DNA of 64,000 nt from positions 3,596,001 to 3,660,000 of the forward strand of contig BSBM01000050.1 in assembly GCA_027924585.1 (NCBI GenBank), given 5' to 3'. Source of the stretch: Larix kaempferi. Its lineage: Eukaryota > Streptophyta > Pinopsida > Pinales > Pinaceae. The notes under the pieces were generated by a model. That model was not told where the DNA came from. It did not search any database and saw nothing but the letters and a program-made list of their open reading frames with translations. Position numbers and translations under genes: made by a program. Of this stretch, positions 10,640 through 21,639 are shown in pieces; within the stretch, counting starts at the first letter, position 1, and each line of letters begins with the position of its first letter.

Positions 10640-12913
10640 CCTTACCCTCGAAATTACCTCCTGGTTAAGGGGATATTCGGGTGGTAATTTTTGAATCCTA
10701 CAAGACCTTCTCCAAGGAAAGTCAGCCAGAGTGACTGAAACAAAAGTTTCTCCTAAGGAAAGCTAAACAAAAGAAAAGCAAACCAGACAAACCCTACACA
10801 AACTAAGGCCACAAGCAAACTTATGTGATAAGAGTGGATTCAAAGGTCTGGAACCTCACAGGATTGTCAAGGCTTCACATATTGCTATATACCACAAGGT
10901 CCATCAGTAAAACACAACAAGGAGGATTGGGACCGTACCCTTTCCTGAATACCCGATTACCTGGACGGTACATGCATAGTAATCTCCCTGAGTGTTGTTC
11001 TCGGTGTATTGCTCTGCCAAGACGACCAAAAGGTTAACTCAGTTAGTCTCAGGAATATTAATGGTGTCTCTTGATATATACAAGGTACGTGGGAGCTCAA
11101 ATCCGTAGTGGTGCTGTCTAATGCACAACCGTACGACACGATACCTTCCTATATACTACCGAGTACGTGAAACACCTTTCTATATATTCCAAGTACGTGA
11201 AACACCTTTCGATATATGCCAAGCACTTGAAGTACTTGGTGGGTACGTGAAAGAGATTCGATATACCTGGTTGGTACGTGAAAGAGCTTCGATATACAGG
11301 TAAGTACGTGGAAGACTACAGTAAACCCGGAATACAGTGCTGGAAAATAACGACAGCTGCCACACTTAACGACGTCGGAACACATCTCTAACTTACACAC
11401 AAGTTACTAAAAAATTTACCCTAGTTCTACCGTTAATTTTATCTAGACGGTTAGGTGAATGCATGAGGTGAGTACATAATCGTAAACATAATCCAAGCCC
11501 TAACTACATGCAAAAATGTACTTTTCTTTTGATGAACTCTATGTATGGGAGGGAAAAATTTCTTTCCAATGATTTCGCCAAAACAATGCAATGCAACGCA
11601 ATCCCAAATCTACCAAAACTGACTATGAAGTATTCTTTTCCTTTTCAAGCGAAACACAAAAACAACACGACACTACTAAGACAAATCAAAACATGTTTTT
11701 CTTTTCTTTTATCTTTTCAAAACAAAAAATGATGCTAAGTGATGAAAAGAGAGAAGTTCTAAGTAGAGTATGCAATTTTTTCACTTTCACTACAATGGCC
11801 TAAAAGCATAAGAACCAAAAGATGCATGCAACTTTCCAAGCATGGAACTACTTTTGAAAAACTTGATATCTACTTGAATTTTTCAAGAAAATGAGCAACT
11901 CATAATTCGTGAAAAACACAAATAATTTAATTTTCTTTCAACTTTTCCAAAAGATATACAAATGAGACATTCCAATGCATGTACAATTCTTCAAATGAGC
12001 TTGAAAAATGATGGAAATGAAGTACTTTTGATTTTTCAATGGATGTATGAAAATAACAATTTGACAATAGCGATGCTTTTAAACACAAATACTGAAATGA
12101 AAAGATCACTTGCAGCACTTCAATGACTCAGAAAATCTCAAGAAAAGACAAGCACTCACATGTACTAAAAATACACACAAACTCTCAAAATCAATCAGTA
12201 GCAAGCAACACTAAAGCAAGCAAAGCTCAAAAAATGTATGCAAATGAGGTCTGGAAACCGATCCAATACAATGACTAGATCTAGCCAGGAGAGGAGGGAA
12301 TGCAAGGATGAGTGGATGCAAGTCGGGGAGACGAAAGTGTCCACCACTACCAAATCTCAGACTTGTCCAAGAAGGAACCCAAAACAACCCCAAATGAAAC
12401 CAAACACTCCAACACACAAATCAAAGATGGGGTATCTGACTGGATCTTGCAGTACAGAGGGGGTTTGTTCACCAAACCACAACTCAAATCAGAAATGGAG
12501 AAGGGATGCCTGTATGCTAATTTTGACAGATCGACGCAGTCTGTGTTTGCACACAGAGTGACCGTCGCAGTTTACCAATGCGGGAAGTGCGACGATGTCG
12601 CAAAAGGACAATGAAGGGGTTGCGACGATAGGCCAAAAGGTAGAGAACAGAGACCAAGAAATGACACAGTGTCGCTCTGGCTCCACTTCCCAGGTGCGAC
12701 AAGCGATATCCAAGTTAAAAAATGAACCAATTTTCCAAACAATGAGCAATGAAATGGTTTAAAAATGATGAGTACAAACTCATAGGAGGGATACAGACTC
12801 TTCAAAGTGATCTAATGGTGAAAGGAGACTTAGAAGGCACATAAGACTATGAATGGCTTGCAAAAGCAATCAACTGAAAATGGTATTCAAATTGACAACT
12901 ACAAACAATGTCT
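10640..12913 (-). other. Element A 5' leader (non-coding)
   Basis: About 2.3 kb lie between the PBS and the gag start. I see no long coding frame. The stretch is AT-rich, contains a ~30 bp minisatellite at 11148-11320 and a short patch at 12540-12710 with repeated CGTCGC/GCGACG motifs. A similar GCGACG-rich patch occurs inside the A LTR near 14236-14315. A leader of this length is usual for Tat-type elements. Confidence 0.6.
11148..11320. repeat. ~30 bp minisatellite in element A leader
   Basis: Five to six imperfect tandem copies of a ~30 bp unit share the core GTACGTGAAA(C/G)A followed by TTCGATATA. The first two copies are nearly identical and later copies drift (one reads AGCACTTGAAGTACTTGG). 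Confidence 0.8.
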
Positions 12914-12931
12914 TCCCCAGTATGGTCGCCA
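12914..12931 (-). other. Element A primer binding site
   Basis: On the minus strand, TGGCGACCATACTGGGGA begins four bases from the LTR terminus ...AAACA. This TGGCGACC..GGGGA form is typical of Tat/Athila-group gypsy elements. It marks the LTR-internal boundary. Confidence 0.82.
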
Positions 12932-12935
12932 GATT

Positions 12936-14824
12936 TGTTTGATGGACAATCTACCAAGAGCGGACTCGAGGCATGATCTCCCTAGCTCAACGTGAGTCTA
13001 GAACAAATAGGACAAAATATAAATCACTCTCCTAGATCTAATTAAGGATCAAGGAACTGGATACGTTTACCTTATAGATCGTTAATCCTTTTCTCCTTGA
13101 ATGCTGCTCCAAACTTGACGATCTTCAGATCCGAGCTGCAAAACCTGTCAAAATAACAAGACAACAAAACAAGTTAAACACATTGTTAGAAAAACAGGAT
13201 CGCAGAGCAATAACAATAAACATAAATGCAAATATAATCACACATAAACATTACAAGAGAGACACAGATATATCGTGGTTCACCCAACTTGGGCTACATC
13301 CACACTGAATTTTCCAGTCCTTATTATTATTACTGTCCAGCAAGGTGAAGGGATACAACCTGCAGCACAACTGCTGCACTTCCTCTTCTCTGTTTCACAG
13401 TCTCTCTCCTGATCTCAGAGATCTTTACAATGCATAAAACCTAATACATGATCATCCCTAGTCGTATTACAATGTCTTTATTTTATAAGGTAAATACAAT
13501 GGGAAAATACCACGGGATACCCAAAACCATGGGCCCACAAAACAACTGGTGAAAACAGCCCAAAAATTTTTTCTTCGGGGGCGTTGCCCCCGGACCCCCC
13601 AGCCAGGGGGGATGATCCCCCCTGGAACCCCATGGGGGGGTGATGCCCCCCCACAACCCCCCGTTGGGGTGAATGTACAGTCCACCTACATATCATATAA
13701 AACTGGGGTACAAACACGGCTGATACAATATCATCTATGAGACTAGAAGATCTGGCTCCACAACCAACACACATCTATACAATAATAGATCTAAGTAAGC
13801 AGTCAAGTAGGAAAACTACACAAGATACCATTAACACAATGAGATTTTGGTGGAAAGCACTTATATTACTGTATCGAACAGAGAAGTACATAGGATATAA
13901 AGATTACAACCATTGACTTGACGTAGCAATCGTCATCCGATCAAACCAATGCCAAAACCTTCCAAGGAAGTGTGAGTCTCCCAATAGATGAATAGAGATC
14001 TTTCCTAAGGTGATTTCAACAGCATGTAGACACTATATACTTCCTCCCTTTGGAATGGGAATGAGTTCCACTTATATAGGACTAAGTGTATAGGGTAGGT
14101 TGAGATATGGTAGGAGAGAGATAGGGGATCCTTCCAAGAGGTTAGGAACCGAATTCCAGCTCTTCCAAAAGGTCATGGATAGGGATCTATGTCATCTGGC
14201 TTCGAGAATGGGCTCGAAGAAGCTATTTTTGTCCATTAACTGACATCGTCGTAGGATGCAAGAGGCCAACTTGCGACGTCGCGGATTGCATGAGGACAAC
14301 CTGCGACGACCTCTCAAAACCTAGTATGAATGTGTTTGTATCTCTTCCAAGTTAATAACTTAGTCAAGGAAAATTTAGGGTTTGTATATCTTCCTCAATA
14401 TAGATTATCAAAAGTACAAAGACAAAACCCCAAACAAGTGCTCCTTCTCCTTGCAGATATCTCTCTCACTCTCTCTTATGCGAATTACACAAGTGAGTGT
14501 GTGTGTGAATGAATGAATAAATGAGAGAGCCTAGGTCTCTATTTATACATTCACTTCTACTTTAATTTTACAACTTGACATGTCGGCCGCAACTAAATTT
14601 ACCACTCAACTAATGTTGACTGGGATGAATCCTCCAGGGGGATTAAAAACCCCATTACATTTGATTCTAGGGGATCTATTGCCCCGAATTACAAGGGAGG
14701 ATTTACCTCATGACTCTATGATGACCAAATACAATAATATCCCGACGGAGGAATAAAAGATCTCCGAATAAATTACAATAATAAAATACAATACAATATT
14801 CTTCGAAGTTACAATATTTCAACA
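12936..14824 (-). repeat. Element A 5' LTR
   Basis: The right boundary is inferred from a TGTTGAAATATTG start on the minus strand and the left boundary from CATCAAACA next to the PBS. That gives ~1.89 kb with TG..CA ends. No second copy is in the window, so the outer limit is inferred. TATA-like boxes on the minus strand are at 14071-14080 (CCTATATAAG) and 14538-14549 (TATAAATAG). Two boxes so far apart leave open that the LTR itself contains another insertion. A GC-rich hairpin cluster lies at 13576-13667. Confidence 0.62.
13576..13667. repeat. Cluster of GC-rich palindromes in element A LTR
   Basis: Four strong inverted repeats follow one another. CGGGGGC/GCCCCCG has a 3-base loop (13576-13592). 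AGGGGGGAT/ATCCCCCCT is almost loop-free (13605-13623). G7/C7 has a 5-base loop (13634-13652). CCCC/GGGG lies at 13657-13667. The composition contrasts sharply with the AT-rich surroundings. Confidence 0.85.
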
Positions 14825-15742
14825 AGGCTTGATTCCATTTCCCCTCCGCCCCATACCGGTATGTTGTTGCGACAAGTGTTGAACAACAAAACTTGATGCA
14901 CTGGCCCTTGTGATGCTCGCGTTGCTAACTTTCTTAGTATGGAGGATTTTTTTAATGTTTTCTATGGAGTATTTTTTCAATGTTTTCTAAGCTATGTATT
15001 ATTTTTTCTTAGGTGCCCAATGGCCATAATTCTTACATCTCTCAGGCTTGAATGGTTTCCCTCTCTCTGGTTTGAATTAAGTTTTTGGTTGGTTTTATAT
15101 GTATTTTTTGGTTGCAGGTTTATTATAGCCTCGTTTTGCTTGGTGGCTTCCTCTTGTACATAGTTAATTGCAAGTAATTTTCTCATGGTCCCTATTTTAT
15201 TTTAAGACTATATATAGTTACAATGTCTCACACTATGCATAAGATCATGTGGATGCACCAATATGGTTATTGCATAGTTAAGTAGTTTGTCTATATAATG
15301 AAGTGTGCTCCAACCCGGAAAAATACAACATAATAGTTGTTATTTTAATGAACTATAAAATTAATGTTACATATATGTCAAATTAATGTCTTCAAATTAG
15401 GTTTTAATTGAAAATATATAATTTTTTCATGTAGATATTGAGTGCTCAATTGTCTAAGATTGTAAAATTTTTAGATGGATAATATTTTTTTTTTCATTAT
15501 TCGGGGGGAATGGTTTAGTTAATTTATACTTGTAAATTGAAGTACAATTATTTATATTTCCCTTAATCTTTGAAGGGTTCCAAGAACAAATACCCTTCCA
15601 ATTGAAATTAAGACCCACCCTTCAAATTTGATCACCCCGGCCCCTTCAAAAATATGGTGGGAACCTCGTGGAACGTATCTAGACGCCATCGAGGTACACC
15701 GATAGAATGCCCTCTACTTTGGAGCACTCCACGGTTTCTGTC
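14825..15742. other. AT-rich sequence with no recognisable gene
   Basis: I see no long frame, LTR terminus or enzyme motif in this stretch. It is AT-rich, with a more GC-balanced patch near 15600-15740 leading into the exon-like frame on the minus strand. Confidence 0.5.
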
Positions 15743-16180
15743 TCATCGACCAGATTGAAGTTGTTGGCTGAAACAAAGCGTGGATCCATCCAAGGTTTCA
15801 AAATTCAGAAGTTTGATCTCCATAAAATTACTAATAAAATCATCATGGCATACAACTGCTACTAAACACCGCGACCTCGAAGCGGAAGTGTTCGCGACAA
15901 CAAAATATTTTTCATTAGGGGTACTCTTTTCTGAGAAATCAAGCTTGGTTTTGAACTTTTGGCCATCGAAAGCGAGGCGTCTATTCTTGGACAATTTAAT
16001 GGCTGGGAATTTTTCATCCTCTTCCCTTTGGACAGAAAACACAACTGCAGTAGGGCGATGATGGTGAGTAGAGAACCTATTAACAAGAGTATGATGTAGT
16101 AGTGTTAAATACAAAGGAAAATTTGTAAAGGAAGCTAGCGATGCAACAGAGGCGGAGGAAATGTAAATACAGGTCTCCAT
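15743..16180 (-). CDS. Exon-like ORF of unknown function, possible gene fragment
   Basis: A 145-codon minus-strand frame starts at an ATG (METCIYISSASVASL). It opens with a Ser/Ala/hydroxyl-rich, acid-poor segment resembling a plastid transit peptide. A mixed-charge segment follows, with EEDEKFPAIKLSKNRRLAFDGQKF. The frame is also open upstream of the ATG to 16366. I do not recognise the family and see no retroelement motif. It could be the first exon of a nuclear gene, a gene fragment carried by repeats, or chance. No neighbouring exon is identifiable in the flanking sequence, which is occupied by elements A and F. Composition and amino-acid usage look more gene-like than the surroundings, but that is a judgement by eye. 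Confidence 0.35.
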   Translation of the reverse strand: METCIYISSASVASLASFTNFPLYLTLLHHTLVNRFSTHHHRPTAVVFSVQREEDEKFPAIKLSKNRRLAFDGQKFKTKLDFSEKSTPNEKYFVVANTSASRSRCLVAVVCHDDFISNFMEIKLLNFETLDGSTLCFSQQLQSGR

Positions 16181-16539
16181 TGTGGGCTGAACTCTCACGA
16201 CTTCTAGAAGAAACCCTGGCTTTCGTTTATTGGCATCCATTGCCGCGGAATGATCGCGAATACATTGTTGTGCTTGGGATTTGTGCATTTGGATGAACAT
16301 TAAAGTCACCTTAAAAGTTAAATTCCTAGTTGTGGTAGGATATGACGTCAACCTTCTAATATGCACTTACCCTTTAGGCCAAGAAATGAATTTTATAATG
16401 TGAAAAAAATACATAATTTGAAACTAAAATAAACAATAAATTGAACAAGCTTAATAGCTTCGAAGTAGTTAGCCATTGCCATAAAATTATGTTATGTTTT
16501 GTATAAATAGAATTATATTATGCACTATTTTGGTATCTT

Positions 16540-17500
16540 AAAGCATTTTGGACTCTAGTGTTAGGGTTTCATCCCTTGGAGGGGAGAGATTAGGGTTTGG
16601 AAACCCTTGGAAATATTTTGAAATGAAGAGGAGGAAATCTTACCTTGGAGATAGTGTTGGAGGGATTTTTGCACTTGGAGGAGCTAATGTTTGTTGACTA
16701 ACTGTAGTAAACGCGTCTTGGATGGTTGGATTTTGTCCTAGACTTGAGAGGAGGCTGTGGTATTATTATGTATGTACTTCATGCATTGAGTATATATATA
16801 TATATATATAGTTGACCACATTATTGCATATTTGATTTCAACATTTTATTTTCTTGGGATGGTTATTTCCATCTCTTAATTTTTTTTGTTGATTTGACAC
16901 ACTTGAGAGAAAGTTGTTAAGGGACTTAAGTTTAACACTAAGATTGAAGAGAATAGTAAAACCATTTATTGATGTTGTGTTTGGTGTTATATATTCTATA
17001 CAAGAAGAGTTTTCAGATCTGATTTATACATGTGAAATTGTCCTAGAGGGATGAAAAAATTTCATTGAAATGATTGGTATCTTTTCTCCTTGAATCTCTA
17101 TTAATTTTGGGGCTACTAGAAGTGAATTATTATGATAGTTCTGTTGGCACCTAAGTTTAACACTATATTGAAGATAATAGTAAAACCATTTATTGTTGTT
17201 GTGTTTGTTGTTATATCTGCTATACAAGAAGAGTTTCTAGATCTGATTTATACATGTGAAATTGTCCTAGAGGGATGAAAATTTTTCATTGAAATGATTG
17301 TTGTCTTTTCTCCTTGAATCTCTATTAATTTTGGGGATACAAGAAGTGAATTATTATGATTGTTCTATTATTTTTTTACACATTAATTTACAACAGTCCT
17401 AAAGGAAAATAATTCTAGGTTTAAGATCCAAGGAACCTTCTCAAAAGAAGGTGAATTTTCAGATTTGCATTAATTGTCTAGTGCAAATGATATTTCAACA
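16540..17500 (+). repeat. Element F 5' LTR (5' part not recognisable)
   Basis: Alignment by eye to 59180-59886 shows shared blocks such as GGGTTTGGAAACCCTTG, GAGGAGGA and TTTGTTGACTAAC, and the end TTTCAACA. A TATA box (GTATAAATAG) lies near 16501-16512. The copy has a 225 bp internal tandem duplication that the 3' LTR lacks and a TA microsatellite at 16792-16812. Confidence 0.72.
16926..17372 (+). repeat. 225 bp tandem duplication inside element F 5' LTR
   Basis: The block starting TTAAGTTTAACACTA near 16926 recurs from about 17151 and shares most of its length, including ACAAGAAGAGTTT and GTCCTAGAGGGATG. The 3' LTR has only one copy. Confidence 0.85.
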
Positions 17501-17515
17501 TGGTATTAGAGCGGT
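17501..17515 (+). other. Element F primer binding site
   Basis: TGGTATTAGAGCGGT follows the LTR end directly. It matches the usual TGGTATCAGAGC complement of initiator-methionine tRNA with one transition, as in most plant copia elements. Confidence 0.88.
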
Positions 17516-17519
17516 TGTA

Positions 17520-18444
17520 GTTGAGATCACTCTTGAGTAAGAGAGAGTTTTATTTTATTTAGTGATTATTTGGGACAATTACTTGATCTAGTTAAGATCA
17601 TTAGGTGTGAAATCCTAGGTTTCTTGAGATAAGCACCTTCACCCTTGGAAGGGTTATTTTGTCTACTTCATTTACTATTGTTTTTGCACTTGAAACTTTT
17701 TTAGGAGGAAGTTGATATTTGGGAGCATGTTGAAAAGAACGTTCTAGAACCTACCGATACGGCACAGTTGGACGATCATTGGAAGAAGTAATCCAAAGTG
17801 GAGAATCATTCTTGATTTCGTGAAGGATCACTTCATCTCACACATTGTTGATAATATGTCATGTGAAAGCATGCTTGATGCTTTGGTTAAGTTATTTTAG
17901 ATTTCTTGTGCCACTCGACAAATGCTCTTGCGAAACTAGTTTTTAGCAATCCACAGGAGCAAGATAGTTACTATGGTAAACTACTTGACCTGGATCAATG
18001 AATTGAAGTATCAATTAGTCTCCATTGGAACTAAAGTAGAGGATTAGAAGATAGTATCCATTGCCCTTAAAGGGAGTGCTTCTTCTTGGACACCTTTTGT
18101 TTAGTGCATTTTTGCTCGAGAGAAACCAACAGATTTCCCAAAGCATTGGGTTGGTTTTGTGGAGGAATAAATCAAATTGCAGTAATGTTAAAAAAAAATG
18201 GGGAAGTAGATGCCATCGATCTTGTTGGAAAGATGAAGAAGGGTGGAAAGAAAGGCTTCAAGAAGAAGGATGGGACAGGTATATGGAAAAAGGACCTCAA
18301 TAAGGTCATGTGCTTCAATGTCACAAGATGGGACATTATGTAGGATAGTGTCTATTGAAGAATACAGGAAAGGACATGAAGTAGGTTGTTGCAGAGACCA
18401 TAGCAGGAGTTGAGGATCTTAGTTTGAGATTTATTTTTCCATGG
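17520..18444 (+). pseudogene. gag: Element F copia gag remnant
   Basis: Fragments in shifting frames resemble a copia gag. A helical segment with LRKLVFSNPQEQ and an LDLDQ..E.SISLHWN block (about 17930-18030) corresponds to the conserved middle of plant copia gag. Downstream, a Lys/Gly-rich stretch (18230-18350) ends in a frameshifted zinc-knuckle remnant (CFN..RWDIM where CFxCxxxGHxxxxC is expected). Stops and indels throughout rule out function. The segment ends where element B was inserted. Confidence 0.55.
18440..18444. repeat. Target-site duplication CATGG, left copy (element B)
   Basis: CATGG directly precedes the TGTTGG start of element B and recurs at 44997-45001 after its terminal CA. 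Confidence 0.93.
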
Positions 18445-19228
18445 TGTTGGCACGGGTCCAGAGTGCACAAGTGCGGAACCCCCAAGCAGCGAAAGGGTCA
18501 TCGACATGAACAAATGACCAGTCACAAAGCATAAAAGAGCCTATATATGCGGAATTATTTGGTTAAGTTAGTTAACAATGGGTCATTCAGACCATTTTGT
18601 AACGGCCAAGTGAGCCTATAAATAGAAGTACGATTGTCATCCTAAGGAAATATTTGCATCTATCTTTGTTCTAATCTTTTGGATCAATCTATTGGAGCAT
18701 CTATCCGGTTTTGGTATGTTCGATCACAACAACTGCTCTAAGTTTGTAATGGTTCTGCAATGTATGATAAATAATGGGAATAATTGATATATGTCTTTTT
18801 CTATGTCTCTTTGTCTTTTGTAGTGTTTGATGTTTCATTGAGATCGTAGTAGTTGTTTTCGCAGTTATGTTATGTACCGCAAATTCCTTGAACATGATTT
18901 GATTATCTATTTAATTCATTAATTATGAGATGATAATGTGATTGATGCGAATAAGGATAATGGTTAATAGGTTGATAATATGATGTTCTGATGCGAATGC
19001 AAATATCTAGCTTATGTTGCGAATGAGACTGAGGTAATGCATGTCTTCTCACAACTGCGGAAACTTGGTTCCTGCAACCCCCTTAGGCATCTCAGGTAAG
19101 ACTTCACTCGCTCTGCGGGCATTGTTGGAAAGGGTAAAACCTTTCTAGGCCGATGTTTAAGGGATTTTAGTTGATGTTTGTTGACAGCAAGTGCGAAGTG
19201 AACCCCTGTCGACAGGACCGTGTCAACA
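18445..19228 (+). repeat. Element B 5' LTR
   Basis: The 784 bp copy runs from TGTTGGCACGGG to GTGTCAACA and pairs with 43632-44996. A TATA box (CCTATAAATAG) at 18615-18625 sits in the first quarter of the LTR, as expected for a U3 promoter. Confidence 0.92.
18615..18625 (+). promoter_or_regulatory. TATA box of element B 5' LTR
   Basis: CCTATAAATAG is the only good TATA match in this LTR. The 3' LTR copy reads CCTATAAGTAG, a weakened form. Confidence 0.7.
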
Positions 19229-19230
19229 AA

Positions 19231-19250
19231 TGGTTCTGTTGTCGGGACCC
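19231..19250 (+). other. Element B primer binding site
   Basis: TGGTTCTGTTGTCGGGACCC starts two bases after the LTR. Element D has TGGTTCCGTTGCCAGGA at the same place. The shared TGGTTCYGTTG start differs from the PBS of elements A, C, N, E and F; I cannot name the tRNA with certainty. Confidence 0.78.
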
Positions 19251-19271
19251 TAGTGCGAAAGGAGAGAGGAT

Positions 19272-21614
19272 ATGTTGTGGCATCCGAGAAAGCTGGAGAT
19301 CGAGGAGTGGTTCCACAAGAAGATGCGAGAATTTGCTGAGGAAGAAAATCGGAACCCTGGATGGTCGACAACCGATTGGTTACAGAAACATATCTACTCT
19401 GGTATCCACGAATTGTTCTTCTGCAAATTTACTATACTGCTACACGAATGGTTGGCACAATTGACTTTTCAGAAGAAGAATTTCCAAGGAGACGAGCCTG
19501 AACACTGGACGCCAAAACTAATCCAACAATTGAAATGGGTGAAAAACGAAACGTCAAGAGCTTAGAGGTTTGGGTAGACAGTATTTTGGAAGGATACATC
19601 ATTGAATTCGTTGTCAACACTATTAAGTCATACAATGACATAGAAAGGAAAATTTTCAAGGGACCCAGAGGAAGGTATCTATTGTCGTTGAAACTGTGGA
19701 TTAAGATGTTCATTTTGCAAAGGGAATATTAAAGATGAATTATGACGAGTAAAGATCGGTTGTACGGAGGCTGTGGTTACTACATGGATGCGGGTTTGAT
19801 AGAATGATGCGGGGTAGATGGATATGAGTTACGACGAAATCTTGAGGGAAGTTGTGGAATATTGTGGTACCTTGCGAAGTGGGGTGAGGTTCCGGTTGGA
19901 GAAGAAGAGGAGGACTGAGATAGAGAGAGAGTCTCCTAGTGCGACCATAACAGAGAACTGCAAAATGGGACCACAAGGGACTAAGAAACCTTACTATGAT
20001 GACAAGAACGACCAGGATACCCTTGAATATTAGGAAGGACAGACCCAAAGCTACAGCGTACCCACAACCCCGTGCACTGTGCCAAACTTCGGAGGAAGAA
20101 ATATAATCTCTTTGCAAGGTTGTCCTGGGTGTCAGAACAGTGGTAAGGGTAGTGGGTCTACGAACACCAATAGGAAACCAAGGATGGCAAGCGACGATGT
20201 AAAGATTCCTATTTTTCATGGTAATGAGACCGAGGATCCCGAACAATACTGATTTTTATGCGAAGCGGTGTAGATGGTGAAGCAAGTCCAAGATGATGAT
20301 ATTAAGAAGGGACAATTAGCGACGACCTTTAGGGGTCATGCGCTAGATTGGTTTATGAATTTTGTACAAGTACCTACAGGGAATCCAGAGAAAACCTTGG
20401 CACAAATTAGAGCAGGATTGATCGATGAATTTAGGAAACCAAAAGCATAGTCGCAATATATCACAAAATTGAAGGAAATAAAGAAATCTCCTAATGAATT
20501 AGTAAAGGAATTCGATCAGAGGTACAAAACTTTGATGGCCAAAGTAATTTTTGGAATGAGTGGCATGCAACACAAATAATGGTTCATTGCGGGATTGGTA
20601 CCACACATTCGGATGCCACTAATGCAGCAGAAGATTGCATCCTAGGCAGAGGCACTGGAAATTTCAATGAAGCTCGAGGCTTCACCAGTTGGAGAAACGG
20701 GGATAGGTATGAACCAGATCCAAGCGCAGCTAGCAAACTTCTCGATCCAACTACAGGATATCAAGAAGGGGAAATAATTTTGCTAAGAAATATGGTGCAG
20801 TCGATGCAAATCTGAAGGACACCATAAGGATTAGTTCCTGAAATTTCGTTAATACTTATAGTTTGGTGCACCAAACCCACTCAGTCAGGGAGGAATGCCC
20901 TGGTGTCGGATTTGTCAGACAAGGGGACATCAATCAGAAGAATGTGTATACTTACAAAAAATTGTGTCGAAGTCGGCTAACCTTTTTTGCAATTTATGTC
21001 GATTGGTCGGTCATGAGGAGAAGGATTGTAGAGCATATGATTTGATCCAAGAGAGAACTGCAGATACATTTTTTATAAAGGGAGAGGAGCAACCTCTTGT
21101 ACAATAGCAACATCAGTATAATTAGCAGCAGTTGCATTACAATCAACCACTTCCACAGTATAACTAGCCACATCTGCATTATAATCAACAGCAGCCTCAG
21201 TACAACCAACCACTGTCTCAATACAACGAACCGTAGTATCAGCTGCCGCAATATAATCAACAGCAGTACAATCAGACGCAAGGAGGATTCAGAGGAGGAT
21301 TCCGCAAAGGTCGTGGAGGAACTTTTGGACGAGGTCGAGGGTCGGTTACATGCTATAATTGTGGCCAGATTGGACATTATCAAATGGATTTTCCGAATCC
21401 GAATCCACAGTGTACCTATTGCAGTGCAGTGGACCACAGTGTCGAGGAGTGTCCCCAGTTGATTGCGAAGTGGCAAACTAAGAATCCGCCACAACCACAA
21501 CCTAATCTGAATGTAAATCAGAATCAAAATATGAATCCTAATGTGCAGAATATCTCAGTAGAGATAAGAATTCGACCTGTGAACATCGCAGTAGTAACCA
21601 GGGGGGAGATGTAA
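19272..21614 (+). pseudogene. gag: Element B gag with multiple CCHC zinc knuckles
   Basis: The N-terminal region (19272-19732) starts MLWHPRKLEIEEWF and matches the D gag start. A capsid-like domain follows at ~20180-20640, with IPIFHGNETEDPEQY, GHALDWFMNF and FDQRYKTLMAKV, the usual gag landmarks. Next come knuckles WCRICQTRGHQSEEC (about 20896), FCNLCRLVGHEEKDC (about 20990), a degenerate one ahead of them, then YNCGQIGHYQ (last Cys lost) and CTYCSAVDHSVEEC (21410). Between them lie a Gln/Tyr-rich tract and an RGG-type segment (GGFRGGFRKGRGG). Several stop codons break the frame (for example near 20248, 20448, 20578, 21105). This protein would package the RNA. Confidence 0.8.
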
Positions 21615-21639
21615 TAGGAGAAGACAGGCCACTGCCTAG

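Larger units (their letters stand above)
1..14824 (-). mobile_element. Element A: decayed Ty3/gypsy (Tat-like) retrotransposon, cut by window start
   Basis: A minus-strand LTR retrotransposon runs off the left edge. Reading on the minus strand from the right, it has a 5' LTR (12936-14824), a PBS, a long leader, a Pro/Gly-rich gag interrupted by element N, a CCHC-bearing gag C-terminus, an aspartic protease and the first part of reverse transcriptase. The capsid and protease regions are close in sequence to those of element C, so A and C belong to one lineage. The motif DKGAS in the protease and a long leader suit the Tat lineage of Ty3/gypsy. Several in-frame stops and a frameshift in the Gly-rich region mean it is not autonomous. 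The 3' LTR and its TSD lie outside the window. Confidence 0.85.

Noticed and set aside
11148-11320. Possible CRISPR-like array
   Set aside because: Repeats are imperfect and directly joined without unique spacers, and the context is a plant retrotransposon leader. The same applies to 38715-39010 and 47924-48268.
17501-17520. tRNA gene signal near the PBS sites
   Set aside because: The match is only the 3' complement of initiator-Met tRNA as expected for a primer binding site; no cloverleaf is present. The same holds at 49138-49155.
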